NCBI GenBank assembly: GCA_951799405.1 | Contig: OX637350.1 | Span: 5,937,852-6,001,851, forward strand | Direction of reading: 5' to 3' | From: Agapetus fuscipes | Taxonomy: Eukaryota; Arthropoda; Insecta; Trichoptera; Glossosomatidae | Length of the DNA: 64,000 nt | Shown here: one piece after another, positions 10,863-23,175 of the stretch | How the letters are laid out: every line of letters begins with the position of its first letter | Position numbering within the stretch: position 1 is the stretch's first letter | Notes under the pieces: generated by a model | The model's input: only the letters and a program-made list of their open reading frames with translations | Database searches by the model: none | Told to the model about the DNA's origin: nothing | Translations under genes and position numbers: made by a program

Positions 10863-11117
10863 CCTTCTAATCTAATCTAATCTAATCTAAGTTGCAAAGA
10901 TATGTTACATTGGAGATTCACATTACATGCATTCCCACAACCAAGACACGTACAAGTTCGCGCTTGCACGTGCCTCATGTGAGCCTACAACATAAAAACC
11001 AATCTCAAATGGACATACACCCTGCAACTCTTGCCGTCCTTCCCTGTAACAGGGGTGACATTGGCAAAGTGAACCATTTTTACAGCATGGGTGGTCAGCC
11101 GCATACCAACCTTGGTC
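10863..11117 (-). repeat. Family A interspersed repeat
   Basis: Minus-strand copy ending in a (TAGAT)n-type microsatellite tail at 10868-10890 and starting near 11117 (GGTTGGTATGCGGCTGACC). Contains the family words TTCACTTTGCCAATGTCACC and TTGCAGGGTGTATGTCCATT. Confidence 0.85.
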
Positions 11118-12134
11118 ATATAAAAATACGGACGGCGGTTTTGTGAAGCAGCAGTGACTCGTTAACGCCCGAGCCGTGAAGCCTTCAATACAAAAGTTAA
11201 AGAGTGAACCACATGTAATCAATAAGTTAGACATGAAAATAAATTCAACGGCAAATTTATGAAAAGTGAACTCGTAGTAAATCACAACAATATTTACTTT
11301 TCTTTTATTTCTGTAGTTAAATGTAGGAAACATTCTTCCAAGTTTATCTATTCTGATAATTATATTTCTACCAAAGTACTTCCTCGAGACTTCTAGGTCT
11401 GATCTCTAGGCCTGACAAATTTTCTTTTCAAAAATGCAAGAAATGTATTTTTGTATTCAGATAACGTTTTTGTAAACATCGCACTGAAAGTTGTCAAGAA
11501 TTGACTTGAAAAACACACACATAACTTATGCTTTCAACAACTACAAATTACAATGAAGTAATTGTTATTAACATGGATTTATAAGGACTAATTATTAAGG
11601 ATTTAGAACTCCATGGTTATTAATAATAAATTTAATGTTGTACTAAAAATAATTATCAATGATGAATTATTTATTAATTTAGAATGTTATGAGTTTCTGC
11701 CCAAACACCAATGTATTGATGAATTGCATTCCTCTTCACGAATTAATTAAAATATAATTTAAATATCTATTTGTTACATGCAATGAAATCTTTGGAGCAA
11801 TAGTAAGACAAACTGAAAATTTCATACAGTTGCAAAAGGGTTCTCCTCATTTCAAAGAACGCAACAGAGACATGTCTGGTTGTTGTGTGTGTGTGAGTAC
11901 TGAGCATTGAAGCTACCTTCTTATCCCCTTAGTGCTTATTTGTCTTATGTCTATCAGAGGTAATTTCACATGAACAATGTTTGTATGTATACTGGACCAA
12001 TGTGGATGATGTAAACTGGAAATTTATTTTATTAATATTTAAAACGACTCTCACATTTTCGTGTTTTACGTTTTTTCTTAATCTCAAATCATGTAGAATG
12101 TGATTCTTAAGACAATTTCATTGAAAAGTTGTAT
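11118..12134. other. AT-rich unassigned sequence
   Basis: No gene or repeat recognised. Contains only a (GT)n patch near 11883-11896. Confidence 0.45.
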
Positions 12135-12405
12135 TTGAATCGCAAAACGCAACTAAGCTATACATACAGTGAAACTTTTTGCCGCGTTATCCCCGAAGGG
12201 TTTCGAATGTGGCGATTCGGGACCTATTTATTTTTACGGGTAAGGGGGGCGGTCTCACACCAACCATTTTCAGTTGAAGTGGAAGTTTCCCAGTTCCCGG
12301 AGGAGCTGGTTTTCCATTCTTGTGAAGGCTGAGTACACCTTGGGATCGAACCCTTGCTCTCGGTAAGGAATGCATGCATTCTACCAAATGAGCAATCGAC
12401 CTGAC
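12135..12405 (-). mobile_element. SINE-1 copy with internal deletion
   Basis: Minus strand: tRNA-like head (GATTGCTCATTTGGTAGAAT and GGGTTCGATCCC), then a jump straight to the CAGCCTTCACAAGAA part of the body. The middle segment present in the copies at 10440 and 35295 is missing. The end carries the usual ACACCAACC...GGGATAACGCGGC...AGTTGCG order. Confidence 0.8.
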
Positions 12406-12424
12406 TTTTAACGAGTTTGGTCTT

Positions 12425-12640
12425 GGCTACAAAGCTTCAATTCTCAAGTCGGACCCATTTGCTGTAAGGCTGGATGGACTTTTTGATCACCGGTCTTTGG
12501 TAAAGGGTTATGATTTTTTCAACCCAGCAAAGAGCAAATTGGAAAATATAAATGGTATACTTTTTGGCCTCCGCCGGGATTTCAATCCATAACCTTCCAT
12601 TTACGAGTCCAAAGTACTACCACTGGACTACGGACCGGGG
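12425..12640 (-). mobile_element. Second tRNA-derived SINE family (SINE-2), copy 1
   Basis: Minus-strand head has TAGTCCAGTGGTAGTAC (A-box-like) and GGATTGAAATCCC (B-box-like). The body shares GGCTGGAT, TTTGGTAAAG and TTCAACCC.GCA.AGAGC, in the same order, with 50355-50550. Confidence 0.65.
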
Positions 12641-13026
12641 AGCATGTGATTTTTAAGACAATTTCATTGAAAGGTTACATTAGTATCAAATGGTAGATAA
12701 GCCATATAGGCAGTGGGAGGACGTACTGCCGCTATCTATTACAAAGCGTTTGTTACAGGACGAATGCATTATTCGGTTATTGCGGCGCACTCTGCACAGA
12801 GTCCCGTGTATCGCAAATGTAATTTAAAAGAAAGGTAGACAAAGCAGTTATCTGCGAAGGCAATAACGGAATTTGCCGATGTGGCAGACTCGCTGCCAGC
12901 AACTTGGGCCGGTTATCTCGTGCCCTCGCCACTTCTCTTTTCCTACAATATTGTCCTCTATAACTTATACTCCTACGCCCACAGCACAAAACTCTACGAG
13001 CAAACTCAAGAAAAGCGTAGCACCAA

Positions 13027-13127
13027 AACTAAAACTCTCACTGGAGGTTTATTTTAGTTTTATTACATTTTCCATTGAAGACTGTTGTTATGTTTTTGTG
13101 TAAAGTTTATACTTGAGGTGTAGCGCC
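13027..13127 (+). repeat. Family D interspersed repeat, copy 1
   Basis: Contains CTAAAACTCTCACTGGAGG and, further on, GTGTAAAGTTTATACTTGAG GTG. Both are found inverted at 51890-51998. Confidence 0.6.
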
Positions 13128-15330
13128 CTATCTTGGCGAAAATACTAAAAGCTACGCAACAAGATGGATATTATTCATTGATATTTATTGTGCAACACGA
13201 GTGGAGTGCTCTAAAACTTAAATAATATTTTACATGTTAAAAAAGGTTTGTGTGTTTTATTTTTGTTTTAAAACTTTACGCATTAAAGTAGAATAAAGAA
13301 CGCATGCAGGCAGACGGTCTTAATTTACTTTTCAAACAAGTAAATATGTTACTTAAATGTTAACACAAAATATGTATTTAAATTAATGAACTAGAAAACC
13401 ATAAATATTTTCTCCTTCTTCTTCAGTCAACACTCCAAAATTTATTTTAGATTACTTATACATGTAAACACAAATGTAGATCTAAGACTCAGCCTATTCC
13501 ACCCATGCCATCACACGTGTCGTACTAATGCATTAGCAGGAGAGAGTATGCGTGAACGTCGTTGCATTTTTTACCCACCTAATGATATCTCTTGAACCAG
13601 GGTCAAAAGGTCCGACAGGATTCAAACTAACGTTGATTTTATTTGAAAAAAGCTAAAGGATTTGTCTCGATTTGCTTGGTAACATCACAAACGAAGTAAA
13701 TGAGTGTGATTTGAAGTCAAAACATGGAGACTCACGCACCTACCACCTACTAACACATAAGTACTTAACCCGTCTAAGCCAGACATTACAATATGCAACT
13801 TATTTTCTCAGTGATAAGATAATTGAACTCTTTTATTTTTCCTATATAAAACGAATTGAAAATACATCAATAGAGTTATGTTAGGTGTTTTATTGAAAAC
13901 AAAATTATGAATTTGAATTGAGTCCACACTGGGATAAACCAAAGTACTAATTAGCATGTACGGGAGACTAATCTACAATCATCATATTCCCGATACGGAG
14001 CCTTTCATCCGTGTGAGCAGTGCATCGTGTACGTTTACACTCAACCATGGTATTCCAACAAAAACGTATAGAAACTACAACAGTGCCTCTAGTGAACGTT
14101 AGAGCTATTGAATTGTTATATCTGTGGACTAGAAATTATTTAAACGCAAATATACATTATATATCTGTTTCAACTTTTCAACAATAATGGTCCTTACTAA
14201 GAAAGAAAACAAAGAACTTCACAGTTGCCCAAAACTCGGGCGAATGTAAAAATGTTTCAAGAAAGGTGGCAACATTTCCACGTGCGTACTATGTTCAATC
14301 AAGTCCAAACATACTACGCACGCGTTATAAATCTTGTAATGGCTAAAACTTACGAATTTTAAAGAAAAAATGCAGTATTTTCAGACTTTATGGCATTTGT
14401 TATGATTGGGTGTCAAAACACAAAACGGAGAAAGCAAGTAAACACAGAATTTGACACGTAAAACATGCTTCGTAACACTACACCACTAAAACGTTTGTCA
14501 GAACTGGAACAAATGTGGTTTATAGTGTCACAAACTATGAGTTTGTGTGTACATGTATATAGGCACTTAGTTTGCTGGTGTGCGTAACTAGAGAAGTATC
14601 GAACAGCTAGTATAATGATGAAATAGATGGTGCTAGACTGCTCTGGTATGATCCATTATGGGAGTGTTGGTATGTGAGCCTTAGCACGCTGGATGTGTGT
14701 GTGGAACAATCCACTATAGAAGAATCTGGAATACCTGAAAAACGTCCATATGAACTGTATAAATATGAGCCGTTTTTGTGTGGAGGGTCAATCCCTTGAA
14801 ACATTGTGACGTGAAGTCCATAAAAGCAGAGCCAGGAAAGTAATCAGTGCATTGTAAACCGATATTATGAAAAAAATCTAATGAAATAAATTTAAATTTA
14901 AATCTTATGAAAAAAATAAAAGAACCCCAGATCAAATCATTACAGTATCAATGCAGAAAGTTAGTTTGTGCTCCTTTATGTTATTACTCAATGGTTAAAG
15001 CATTGGTGAAACGTTTTAGTTGAGTTTGAACTTGGAGTTTTATACTCGGTGTACAAACAGCACAAAAACAGGCTCTTTGGTTCATTCACAGGAATTATGA
15101 CGACTCGATAAGCATCACGGCAATTAGCTCACGGGTGCATCGTGTGTTTGCGTTGCAGCAGTGTGCAGACAGCGGATCCGTCTGTGTGATGTGGGGCTGA
15201 TTGCTTGTGAGGGTGCTGCACTACAAGTATAAAGCATGGCGCTTAAGCTCGGCCAAAACGTAAACCAAAAATGTATAAAAATAAACCTGTCCCACGACCC
15301 TCTAAATTTCATGTAATTTAGGATATTGTA
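13128..15330. other. Unassigned sequence
   Basis: No gene recognised. A small hairpin at 14279-14323 pairs CGTGCGTACTATGTT with AACATACTACGCACG (one mismatch). A few short open frames (13672-13884, 14607-14804) carry no motif. Confidence 0.4.
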
Positions 15331-15344
15331 AACCCCTAGACATC

Positions 15345-15660
15345 CAACTGCAGCTGCATACTGAGCCTCATGGTGTTCAACGCTCTGCGAGGAATGGCGC
15401 TGAAATACTTGCAGGAACTATTGCACCCAAAGGATATACAGGAGAGAGGACTGGCAGAGAGGGGCACCAAAACGTTGGTGAGCGAGTCAACCAGGAGATG
15501 AACTACTGTGTCCGGCAATCGTGCATTTCTTGTTGCAGGGCCGTCTTCGTGGAACCAGCTTCCACCGTAAGTGCGAGCATCAAAATCCAGGGAAATCTCA
15601 AAAAATCTCTCAAGACACACAACTTCGTCACGATAGCACAGCAAGCGCCCCTGGAGTGCC
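15345..15660 (+). pseudogene. CR1/L2-type LINE ORF C-terminal fragment
   Basis: The plus strand reads VFNALRGMALKYLQELLHP, then a diverged middle, then NRAFLVAGPSSWNQLPP, a stop, and RASKSREI, the usual end of CR1/L2-like reverse transcriptase ORFs (VFNALRG.AP.YL... AFS.AGP..WN.LP.E.R....FKK.LKTHLF). The first and later parts are in slightly different frames or broken by stops, so this is a dead fragment. It shows the same C-terminal layout as the better-preserved copy at 55448-56699. Confidence 0.75.
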
Positions 15661-17340
15661 AATCTTTACGAAACGGTGGTATGTTAAATTATCCTCTGCA
15701 GAAATTGAGATGAGTTGAACATGTAAAAAAGTTGCCCAACTCATGGTATGGCATCATAAATGGACACCCAGGAGCAAGGACAAGGGTTAGATAACCAAGG
15801 TTGAGTAGCGCGAACTAGAAGAGGAGAGATGCGGTATAGCTACTGTAGGTGCCAAGCTGAAAGACGGTGACCAAGAGCATTGCGAAAACCCAGCCTCATA
15901 CCCGTTCCGTTTATACACTTCCATCCAGGGAAGCGTATCACAGAACGCTCATGCAACTATATATATTTTTTAGCGGAAGGCCTTACCGATGGTCGTGACC
16001 CAACCCAGGAGAGATTCTAGATTTATCGGTTTGTCCACTAGAGAAAACAGCAAAAACCCGAAGTTACTGATTCGATGCAATGTCATCGAGATGCGCTTCT
16101 TATTACTACGTGCCAATCACAAAGGATGTACTGATTTGCCAAGAACAGGTGGATAGAGGATAAAAATTGCAGAAGACAAGAGAAGATATGAGTTGTAGGG
16201 CCATTGAATAAGATGACACTTATTAAAATGCCGGAAGAGTGTTAGTAAATGGCAGTTGATGTCCTGGTTTGTAGCAGAGTGTTGCAAAATGTTGTATTGC
16301 TTTTGTTTTGAGCCACTGAGAGAAAGTGGAGATTGATGTTGGTTTTGAAAAAACTTTAAAATAGTAACCAAAATACTGGTAAAAATTCCACAAAATTGGT
16401 AAAAAAACATGTCGTGAAACCGTCAAGTTTTCATAGTTTTGACATCGACTGCAAAACAGTGAATAAAAATAGTGCTACAAGTTGCTCTTGTTGTAACGAG
16501 ATGAGATAAGCTGGAATAAGTGAAGATATTTCAACAGAACAAGTACTGTAATAGTATTAACAGAAAAAACTGAACATTCCAACCCTTCTTCTATACCCAA
16601 GGGACTGCAGGTTGTCTGCAAGGGTAGGGTCACCAATTACCAATTAGCTTCATTGCCTTTCTTTGCACATAATCAAATTGGTCATCCTCATTGGTATATT
16701 TGGAAATAGGCATATGAAAACATAAATGCTCACTAGGAACATTGTTCTAGTTTCTACATATTTTCTGATATAACGCAATGGTTGAGTTTAGGCGTAATGT
16801 TTTATACTGGAGGTAGTGATCGTTTGTAAGGGAAGTATACTTGTAGAACTGTCTACGGTTCGGCCCGTATGAACTGGATGCTACGTATGCTGAATATAGG
16901 ATGTGAAATTACGTTTGGAAAAATGGAGGTAAATAAAATTGATTGATGAAGGCAGAAATTTTGTAATTTTTTAAGTGAAATCAAGAAAATGACCCTCGAT
17001 GAATAGATTATTAAAATTGGTTGGAAAAAATTGTGTTGAAAAATGTCTAATAAAATGGTCTCCAAACTGCGTGTCAAATCAGACCCTACAAGTATCAGTA
17101 GGACCTGAAATTTAAAAAATAGATCTACAATCTAATCCTATCATCAAAATGATAAACATCTACAATTTTTATAAGTTGGAAAATGAATAAAATAGTGATT
17201 GTAAAATGTATGTAAGCTGTATTGTGTGAAATAATTAAAAAAGGTATTTAATTTGATATTTCAGGCATTATCCGTTAATCGTGAACACCCGAATTGAAGT
17301 GTGTCGGCTGAAATATTAAATAGTGAGGGGGTGGAGGGGG
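15661..17340. other. Unassigned AT-rich sequence
   Basis: No gene, RNA or repeat recognised. Open frames at 16117-16426 and 16853-17077 have no motifs and AT-driven composition. Confidence 0.4.
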
Positions 17341-17349
17341 TGAGAAATA

Positions 17350-18685
17350 TTGCCAGTGCTTCCACAGTGTTTCGCCAGTGCTTCGACGGTAATTCGACAG
17401 TGCTTCGCTAGTGCTACGCTTCAAAATTTTCTGACAGCGCCTCTACAGTGCTTCGATAGTTTTTTGTAAGTATTTCATCGGTGATTCGCCAGTGCCTTAT
17501 CAGGGTTTCAACAGTACTTCGCTAGTGCTACGCCTCAACATTTTTTGATGGTGCCTTTACAGTGCTTTGATAGTTTTTCGTCAGTATTTGGTGATTACCA
17601 GTGTCTTTCTAGTGCATTGCCAGTGCTTCGAAAGTTACTCAATATTATTTTTAACGCTTGACAGTGCCTTGATGGTGCATCGTCAGTGTATTGTAAGTGA
17701 CACCTCAGTGCCTAGTAGTGCCTTGCCAATGCTTTGTCTGTGCATTGTCAGTACCTTGCTAGTACCTTGCTAATGCGTTGCCTTAGAATTGAGGGTGCTT
17801 TATATGAATTTTATTGGCAATACCTCACCTGTGCTTGGTCAATACCCCACCAATGACTTACTAGTACCTTAGAGGTACTATGTCAGTGCTTAACTAATGT
17901 TTTAATTCCTAGTACGAAGCACTCTGCGTCCAAACTTTTCCAGTGCTGTACCATTTTTTTATCAGTGCTTTACGAGTGCTTCCTTTGAACTTAACTAAAG
18001 CCATACCAATGTTTTATTAGTGCTTTGTCAGTGCTTTACTAGTGCCTCGCTCAAACTTTGCCAGAGGTTTTTTAGTGCATTACCGAGTTTTATCAGAGCT
18101 TTGTTGTGCTTTACTAGTGCTTTGTCTGAACTTTATCAGTGCTTTAATTATGTTTTATCAGTACATTGTCAGTGCTTCACTAGTGCTTTGTTCAAACTTT
18201 GCCAGTGCTTCGTTAGTGCTTACCCGATGTTTTATCAGTGCGTTGTAAGTGCTTCACTAGTGCTTCGTCAGTGTTTACCCGTTGCTTCGTCCAAACATTG
18301 GAGTGCTTCGTCAGTGCTTCACCGATGTGTTTTAGTGCTTTACTAATGCTTTACTAGTGCTTAGTCTGAATTTTATATTTTATCAGTGCTTTGTCAAGGT
18401 TTTACCAATGCTTTATCCGAACATTGCCAGTGCTTTGTCAGTGCTTACCCGATGTTTTATCAGTGCTTTGTAAGTGCTTCGTCCAAACATTGGAGTGCTT
18501 CGTCAGTGCTTAACCGATGTTTTTTAGTGATTTACTAATGCTCTGCTAGTGCTTCGTCAGATCTTTATATTTTATCAGTGCTTTTTCAGTGCTTTACCAG
18601 TGCTTCATCCAAACATTGCCAGTGCTTCGTCAGTGTTTAACCGATGTTTTATCAGTGCTTTGTCCGTGACTTACCAGCACCGCGC
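17350..18685. repeat. Degenerate satellite of 10-12-bp units, 1.3 kb
   Basis: Built from many variants of CAGTGCTTCG / CAGTGCTTTG / TAGTGCTT / CCAATGCTTTA, spaced about 10-12 bp. Longer blocks recur at higher order, for example TTGGAGTGCTTCGTCAGTGC at 18299 and 18493 and CCGATGTTTTATCAGTGC at 18222, 18448 and 18639. Cys-Ser-Ala-Leu-rich frames inside it are by-products of the repeat. Confidence 0.9.
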
Positions 18686-18839
18686 TATCGGTTACGTGAT
18701 TAGTGCCGTGCATATAGGCCCCGGGATCGATAAAGCTGCGATACCATTTCATGAAAATAATTATTCAACCATTCAAAATTAATGATGTAATCTATTGAAG
18801 GTAATTGTGGCGTGAAGTGTGACTGAGGCGTAGGACGGC

Positions 18840-18905
18840 GAGGCGGGTTGGAGTGTGGGGGTGGGAGGGAGGGAGGGGTAACTTCCCTCAACCCCCCCCA
18901 CCGAG
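18840..18905. repeat. G-rich/C-rich tract pair
   Basis: GGGGGTGGGAGGGAGGGAGG runs into a C-rich stretch ending CCCCCCCCA, so the two halves can pair or form a quadruplex. No further function visible. Confidence 0.5.
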
Positions 18906-19274
18906 GTCGCTTCCCATTCAAAAGTAATATGTAAGTAGGTTCGTGGATAAAGAAAAAAATTCTTTGACAAGAAGCAAATCCAAACGTTGCGATATTTTCT
19001 TTCATCTTTGTAGCCGACGCCTGAAAAGAAACCAATTCCAAAGATGAATCTACATTTTTTTTTTTCGTAAAAAGTGGATGGAAAAAATTATATTTCCAAT
19101 TTGGTTTTTGTGCCAATAAAGGGATTTCTTTTTTATAAAAACTATGGGTGAGGTAGAAATGCGATTTTGGAAAAAAATAAAACTAACAACAAATCTATTT
19201 CATCAATGTCACCGAATTTTAATGATAAATGATCCGATTGATTTTTATAATATCTGTATATTTCACTGAAGTTG

Positions 19275-19397
19275 TTGGCTTGGTAAGACCAGCCCCTTAA
19301 CTTGTAAAAATAAATAGGGTCACTCGCTGTATGCGACTCTTTCAGGGAGAACTCGGCAAATAGTTACACTATATGTATAGCTAAGTTGCGTTTTTAA
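19275..19397 (+). mobile_element. SINE-1, 3' half only
   Basis: Matches the end of SINE-1: GGCTTGGTAAGACCAGCCCC, TTGTAAAAATAAATAGGGTC, AGTTACACTATATGTATAGC and TTGCGTTTTT. The tRNA-like head is missing. Confidence 0.75.
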
Positions 19398-19659
19398 AAA
19401 TCAACATTACCGTTGATTTTTAGATTTTGGCCAATTATTAAATTTATAAATGTACTTATCTGGATGAAAAATTAGTCTTTTCCGAAGATCAGTTACCAAA
19501 GGCTCATTCTGCTTTGCAGCAACTGTTTGTTGCTTTAGTAATTGACGGTTTCTATGGTGACCATCAAACTTTTAGTGAGATTCACTTGAGGTCTGATTCA
19601 CACCAAAAGGCGCGTACCCAATAATTTTTGTAATGTCAGTATCACTATTTTTATATACT

Positions 19660-19790
19660 TACAAACGTTGGCACTGCAAGGTGTTGAAGAGTTGCTTTCC
19701 AGGATCTGTTGCCGTGGTCTGTGGGAGCTGGAGTTTATTGACGTTTCGCTCATGTCTATGATAGGCTTCTTCAGCGTGAAGGTGAAGCGA
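19660..19790 (-). repeat. Retroelement 3' tail with CTGAAGAAG...GCGAAACG motif
   Basis: The minus strand carries CGCTGAAGAAGCCT, a short spacer, then GAGCGAAACGTCAATAAACT. This arrangement is common at the ends of Penelope-like and related arthropod retroelements. It is followed by CCACGGCAACAGATCCTGG and GCAACTCTTCAACACCTTGC. No coding part is present. Confidence 0.5.
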
Positions 19791-19896
19791 TGAAGATGAC
19801 GTTGATAAAACTGTGATGACTACAAGATTAAAAGAAGTAAAAAAAAATCCTATAGAAAATTTAAAACAGATCAACTTGCTAAAATTTGAAACCGAC

Positions 19897-20167
19897 GGGT
19901 CCAGTCGGTAGCTCAGTTTGTCGAGTGCTTGTATTTCACCCCTAGAGCTTGGGTTCGAATCTCACCGATATTGGAACGTTATTGATCGATAAAAAGATTT
20001 GACCGTTTTGCTATTAATTTTAAACCCAAAATAAAATTCCATTACAATTAGGATCACTAAGCCTTCACAAAAAATAAATACCAGCCCCCTCGAGAGCTCG
20101 TCAAATGCGACCAATTCGGGGAGAACGTGACGAGAAGTGCCACTATATGTGTTGCTTAGTAATGTTT
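19897..20167 (+). mobile_element. SINE-1 copy, diverged
   Basis: Head with CGGTAGCTCAGTTTGTCGAG and GGGTTCGAATCTCACC. The body is partly deleted but keeps AAGCCTTCACAAAAAATAAA, TACCAGCCCCCTCGAGAGCT and CACTATATGTGTTGCTTAGT. Confidence 0.85.
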
Positions 20168-20920
20168 GCGAAATAAAAGCATTGCATAATCAATGCAGAA
20201 AAAAGTACATCTCCATACATATGTGCTGCAATGTTTTTAAGTCAGTTTAAAGCCATCTTAAAGTGAAACTTTTCCTTCTCGGAGCATATTTCAGCTGCAA
20301 GTATCGTCGTAAAGAATTGCTGTGTTCTTGTTGTACGTTAAGATGTCTCATAAGGCCGGTACGTTGGGCGGGTTGCCGACAAGCAGGCGCCCATCGCCAC
20401 AGGTTGCAGGTCCTACTCTCCGAGACATAAATTCCCATAATGCGATACTGGAGAAAAATAAAGTCAGCCTTATGATCGGAACAATACAAGTCTAGCGGAT
20501 ACTTGTCCTGTACGCCCGAGTGCGAAACTTAAAAATCAAATTCAACTACAATTTCAGCGAGAAACTGAAACGCTCAATAGTAGTTCTCTTTCAGTCTCTA
20601 TGAATTTTCTTGTGAACGCTATTGTTGAGTTTATTTTGTGCTGCTTAATATATATGAGAGTTTTGCCTTCGAGAACACAAGGCCTTATGGTGCTGCAAGT
20701 CTTCTTATTGCAATATATTTCTGCCATATTTGAAGACAGATTTTTCCGAGGGTTTCGACGTGTGTATGATTATCTTGATTTTTTATTATTTAAAAGTAAA
20801 TAGAGACTTAATTATTTTTTGTACGTCAAAGGTGACAATCGTAAAAAGTTGTTGATTGTTCCAATGAATATTTCTGTTCAATAGATGTCGTTCTGTTGTT
20901 TTTCCAATGTTATTTAAGTT
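20168..20920. other. Unassigned sequence
   Basis: No gene recognised. The 80-codon minus frame at 20247-20489 and the plus frame at 20600-20803 lack known motifs. Confidence 0.4.
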
Positions 20921-20922
20921 CT

Positions 20923-21165
20923 AATCTAAGCTGCAAGGATATATACCATTTAAGATTTATATTAAATGCATTCCCACAAGCAGACATGTATAATTTCGCG
21001 CTAACGCATGCCGCATGTGGACCTATATTATAAGAACCCATCTCAAATGAACATAAGCCCTGCAACTCTTGCCGTCCTTCCCTGAGACAGGGGTGACATT
21101 GGCAAAGTGAACTCTTTTTTTCACAGTATACCCATCAGCCGCATACCAACCTATAAGTCAAGGAA
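20923..21165 (-). repeat. Family A interspersed repeat
   Basis: Minus-strand copy from ATAGGTTGGTATGCGGCTGA (about 21155) to CTTGCAGCTTAGATTAGAAC (about 20920). Very similar to copy 1 in its central 150 bp. Confidence 0.85.
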
Positions 21166-21471
21166 GAAGTTGATGTGAGTATTTTTTAATTTATTTTAAG
21201 TAAGCCTGAATACAATTAAATCTTTATTTATACTTTGTACATTTAATGTAGATAAAAAAACTCATGAGGTACTCACCTTGTTCATGCACTTGTATTTGTA
21301 TTGTTATTTCTCATCTTAAAAAATGGAATTTTCTGCTTATTAATTTAACTTTACTTTCTTTCTTTGCTTTCAAAATTTAGATCAAGAAGAAAACTCGGAT
21401 TTTGTTAAACTTATAGTTTGTCATAGACTTTCTTTGATTGTTTTCTGCTTTTATAAGTATTCGTATTTCTA

Positions 21472-21717
21472 TAATCTATAATCTAAGTTGCAAGGATATA
21501 TTCATTTAAAGCTCTCAGATGTATGCCCACAAACTAACAAGTGTAGTTCGCGCTTACCTAATGCTGAATGTGTACTTACAAATAAAATCCAAACCTCAAA
21601 TGAACATAAGCCCCACGACTTTTGCCGACCTTCCCTGAAACAGGGGTGACATTGGCAAAGTGAACCATTTTTTACAGTATGGGTGGTCTGCCTCATACCA
21701 ACCTATAAGTCAAGGAA
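21472..21717 (-). repeat. Family A interspersed repeat
   Basis: Minus-strand copy starting at TCCTTGACTTATAGGTTGGT (21714) and ending with a duplicated TAGATTATAGAT tail at 21474-21487. Nearly identical to 51105-51345, so both belong to a recent subfamily. Confidence 0.9.
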
Positions 21718-22825
21718 TTTCATTTCAAGAATTTAAAGATAAGCTTGACTGTCGCGAACGAGTCCACTGACAATATTTATTCAGTGCATATTTGTAGAGA
21801 TATACACATGTACGTGAGTAGAGTTGTTATGGCGGCATCCCAGTTGTAGACTCTATTGTGCTGGAGACATGTTTCTATTTTTCGACCTCAAAAGCAAGTG
21901 CGCCTTTCGGAGAAGCGTTTGAAGTCGCGGCTTCCCGCCGAGTGGTGGGACATAATTAAGAGGCTTTCGTAGCGCAGGGGGGAGGAAGGGGGGGTGGCAA
22001 CTGATGTAGGGATGCTTTGTCACAGCCCCACCCCCTCTACCTCCCACACTTGAGGACCTTGTTAGCCGGCCACGGCCCTCGCTTTGAGAAGCTCTGCGGA
22101 TCTCTCGTCTTCGATGGGATTCCATTATTCCTTTATACTGTCAGTTATTGTAGATATTTTTTATGATGAATTCTGCTTAAAATATTGTTATGGAATAACA
22201 CTGACAAGAAAAGTTACATATTTTGCGAAAAAAATATTATTTTATTTAACACTGATTATTGTAGAAATGCGCGATAATGTTGTTGTTCAAACAGTAACAT
22301 TGCAATAGTTCTTGTCAGTGTGATTCTTTTCTTCTATCTTTTAAGTGATACTCATTATTGATGTTGTTTCATGGAGATGTGTATATTTTCCAAAGAAAGC
22401 ACAATTAAAATAACAACACTAATTATCCTTAATATTTGTTGATTTTAAATGCGAATTATAATGTTATTGAAATGCAAATTATCACGGGATGTTTTAATCG
22501 TATTCAGCTTGATATTACAATTGCGCTTACTTTAGTTATTGAGGAGGGATATGTGGGAAGTAAGGGAAGAGTGAAATAAAACATTTGGTTTGTTTTGAAC
22601 AATGTCCATATTATATTTATTCCCACATACACACGGCACGATGTGAACCTTGCTTAAGTCATTGTGATCGTAGAGGTATATGTACATTGCACAATGTGTA
22701 TACATACATCGTCATACATCCAAGCCCAGAGGGGCGTATTATTCATTAATTTATTTTGTTCATAATTATAATATAATGTTTAGATATACATTAATGTTCC
22801 AATAACTGAAAGTGCACTCGTGCAC
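21718..22825. other. Unassigned sequence with a GC-rich patch
   Basis: GC-rich between about 21890 and 22115, with G-runs (GGGGGGAGGAAGGGGGGG-like) but no convincing exon structure. The rest is AT-rich with no recognised feature. Confidence 0.35.
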
Positions 22826-22828
22826 GCT

Positions 22829-23175
22829 GACACAGAGCTAAAGAGTGTTCTGACACATGCCACTCCTGTGTTACAACTTCCTCGCACGACAACGCGCCAA
22901 CACAGAGCTAAAGAATGTTCTGTCACATGTCGCTCTTGTGTGCTAACATCCGTTCTCGACAACACGCCGACAAAGAGCTAAGTAGTGTTCTGTCATATGT
23001 TTCTCCTATGTGCTAACATCCGTGCGCGGCAAAACGCTGGCACAGAGCTGTAAAGTGTTCTGATTCATGTCGCTCTTGAATGCTAACATCCGTTCTCCTC
23101 AAAACACTGACACAGAGCTTAAGAATGTTCTGTCACATTTCGCTCTCGTGTTCTTACATCTTTGCACGACAATAC
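22829..23175. repeat. About 70-bp tandem repeat, five copies
   Basis: Units start at about 22829, 22899, 22969, 23040 and 23110, each with ACACAGAGCTAAAG, then GTGTTCTG.CACATG, CGCTC.TGTG.TAACATCCGT and CGACAACACGC or variants. Copies are 75-90% alike by eye. Confidence 0.9.

Noticed and set aside
17567..18782. Cys-Ser-Ala-Leu-rich open frames of up to 108 codons
   Set aside because: They are translations of the CAGTGCTT satellite and repeat its period; no other coding sign.
21502..21696. Small protein (THTVKNGSLCQCHPCFREGR) seen again at 51113-51325 and 10923-11333
   Set aside because: It is the same frame of family A repeats and is broken in other copies; similarity reflects repeat identity, not selection on a protein.
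22829..23175. CRISPR-like array
   Set aside because: Units are contiguous tandem repeats without unique spacers, and the DNA is eukaryotic.
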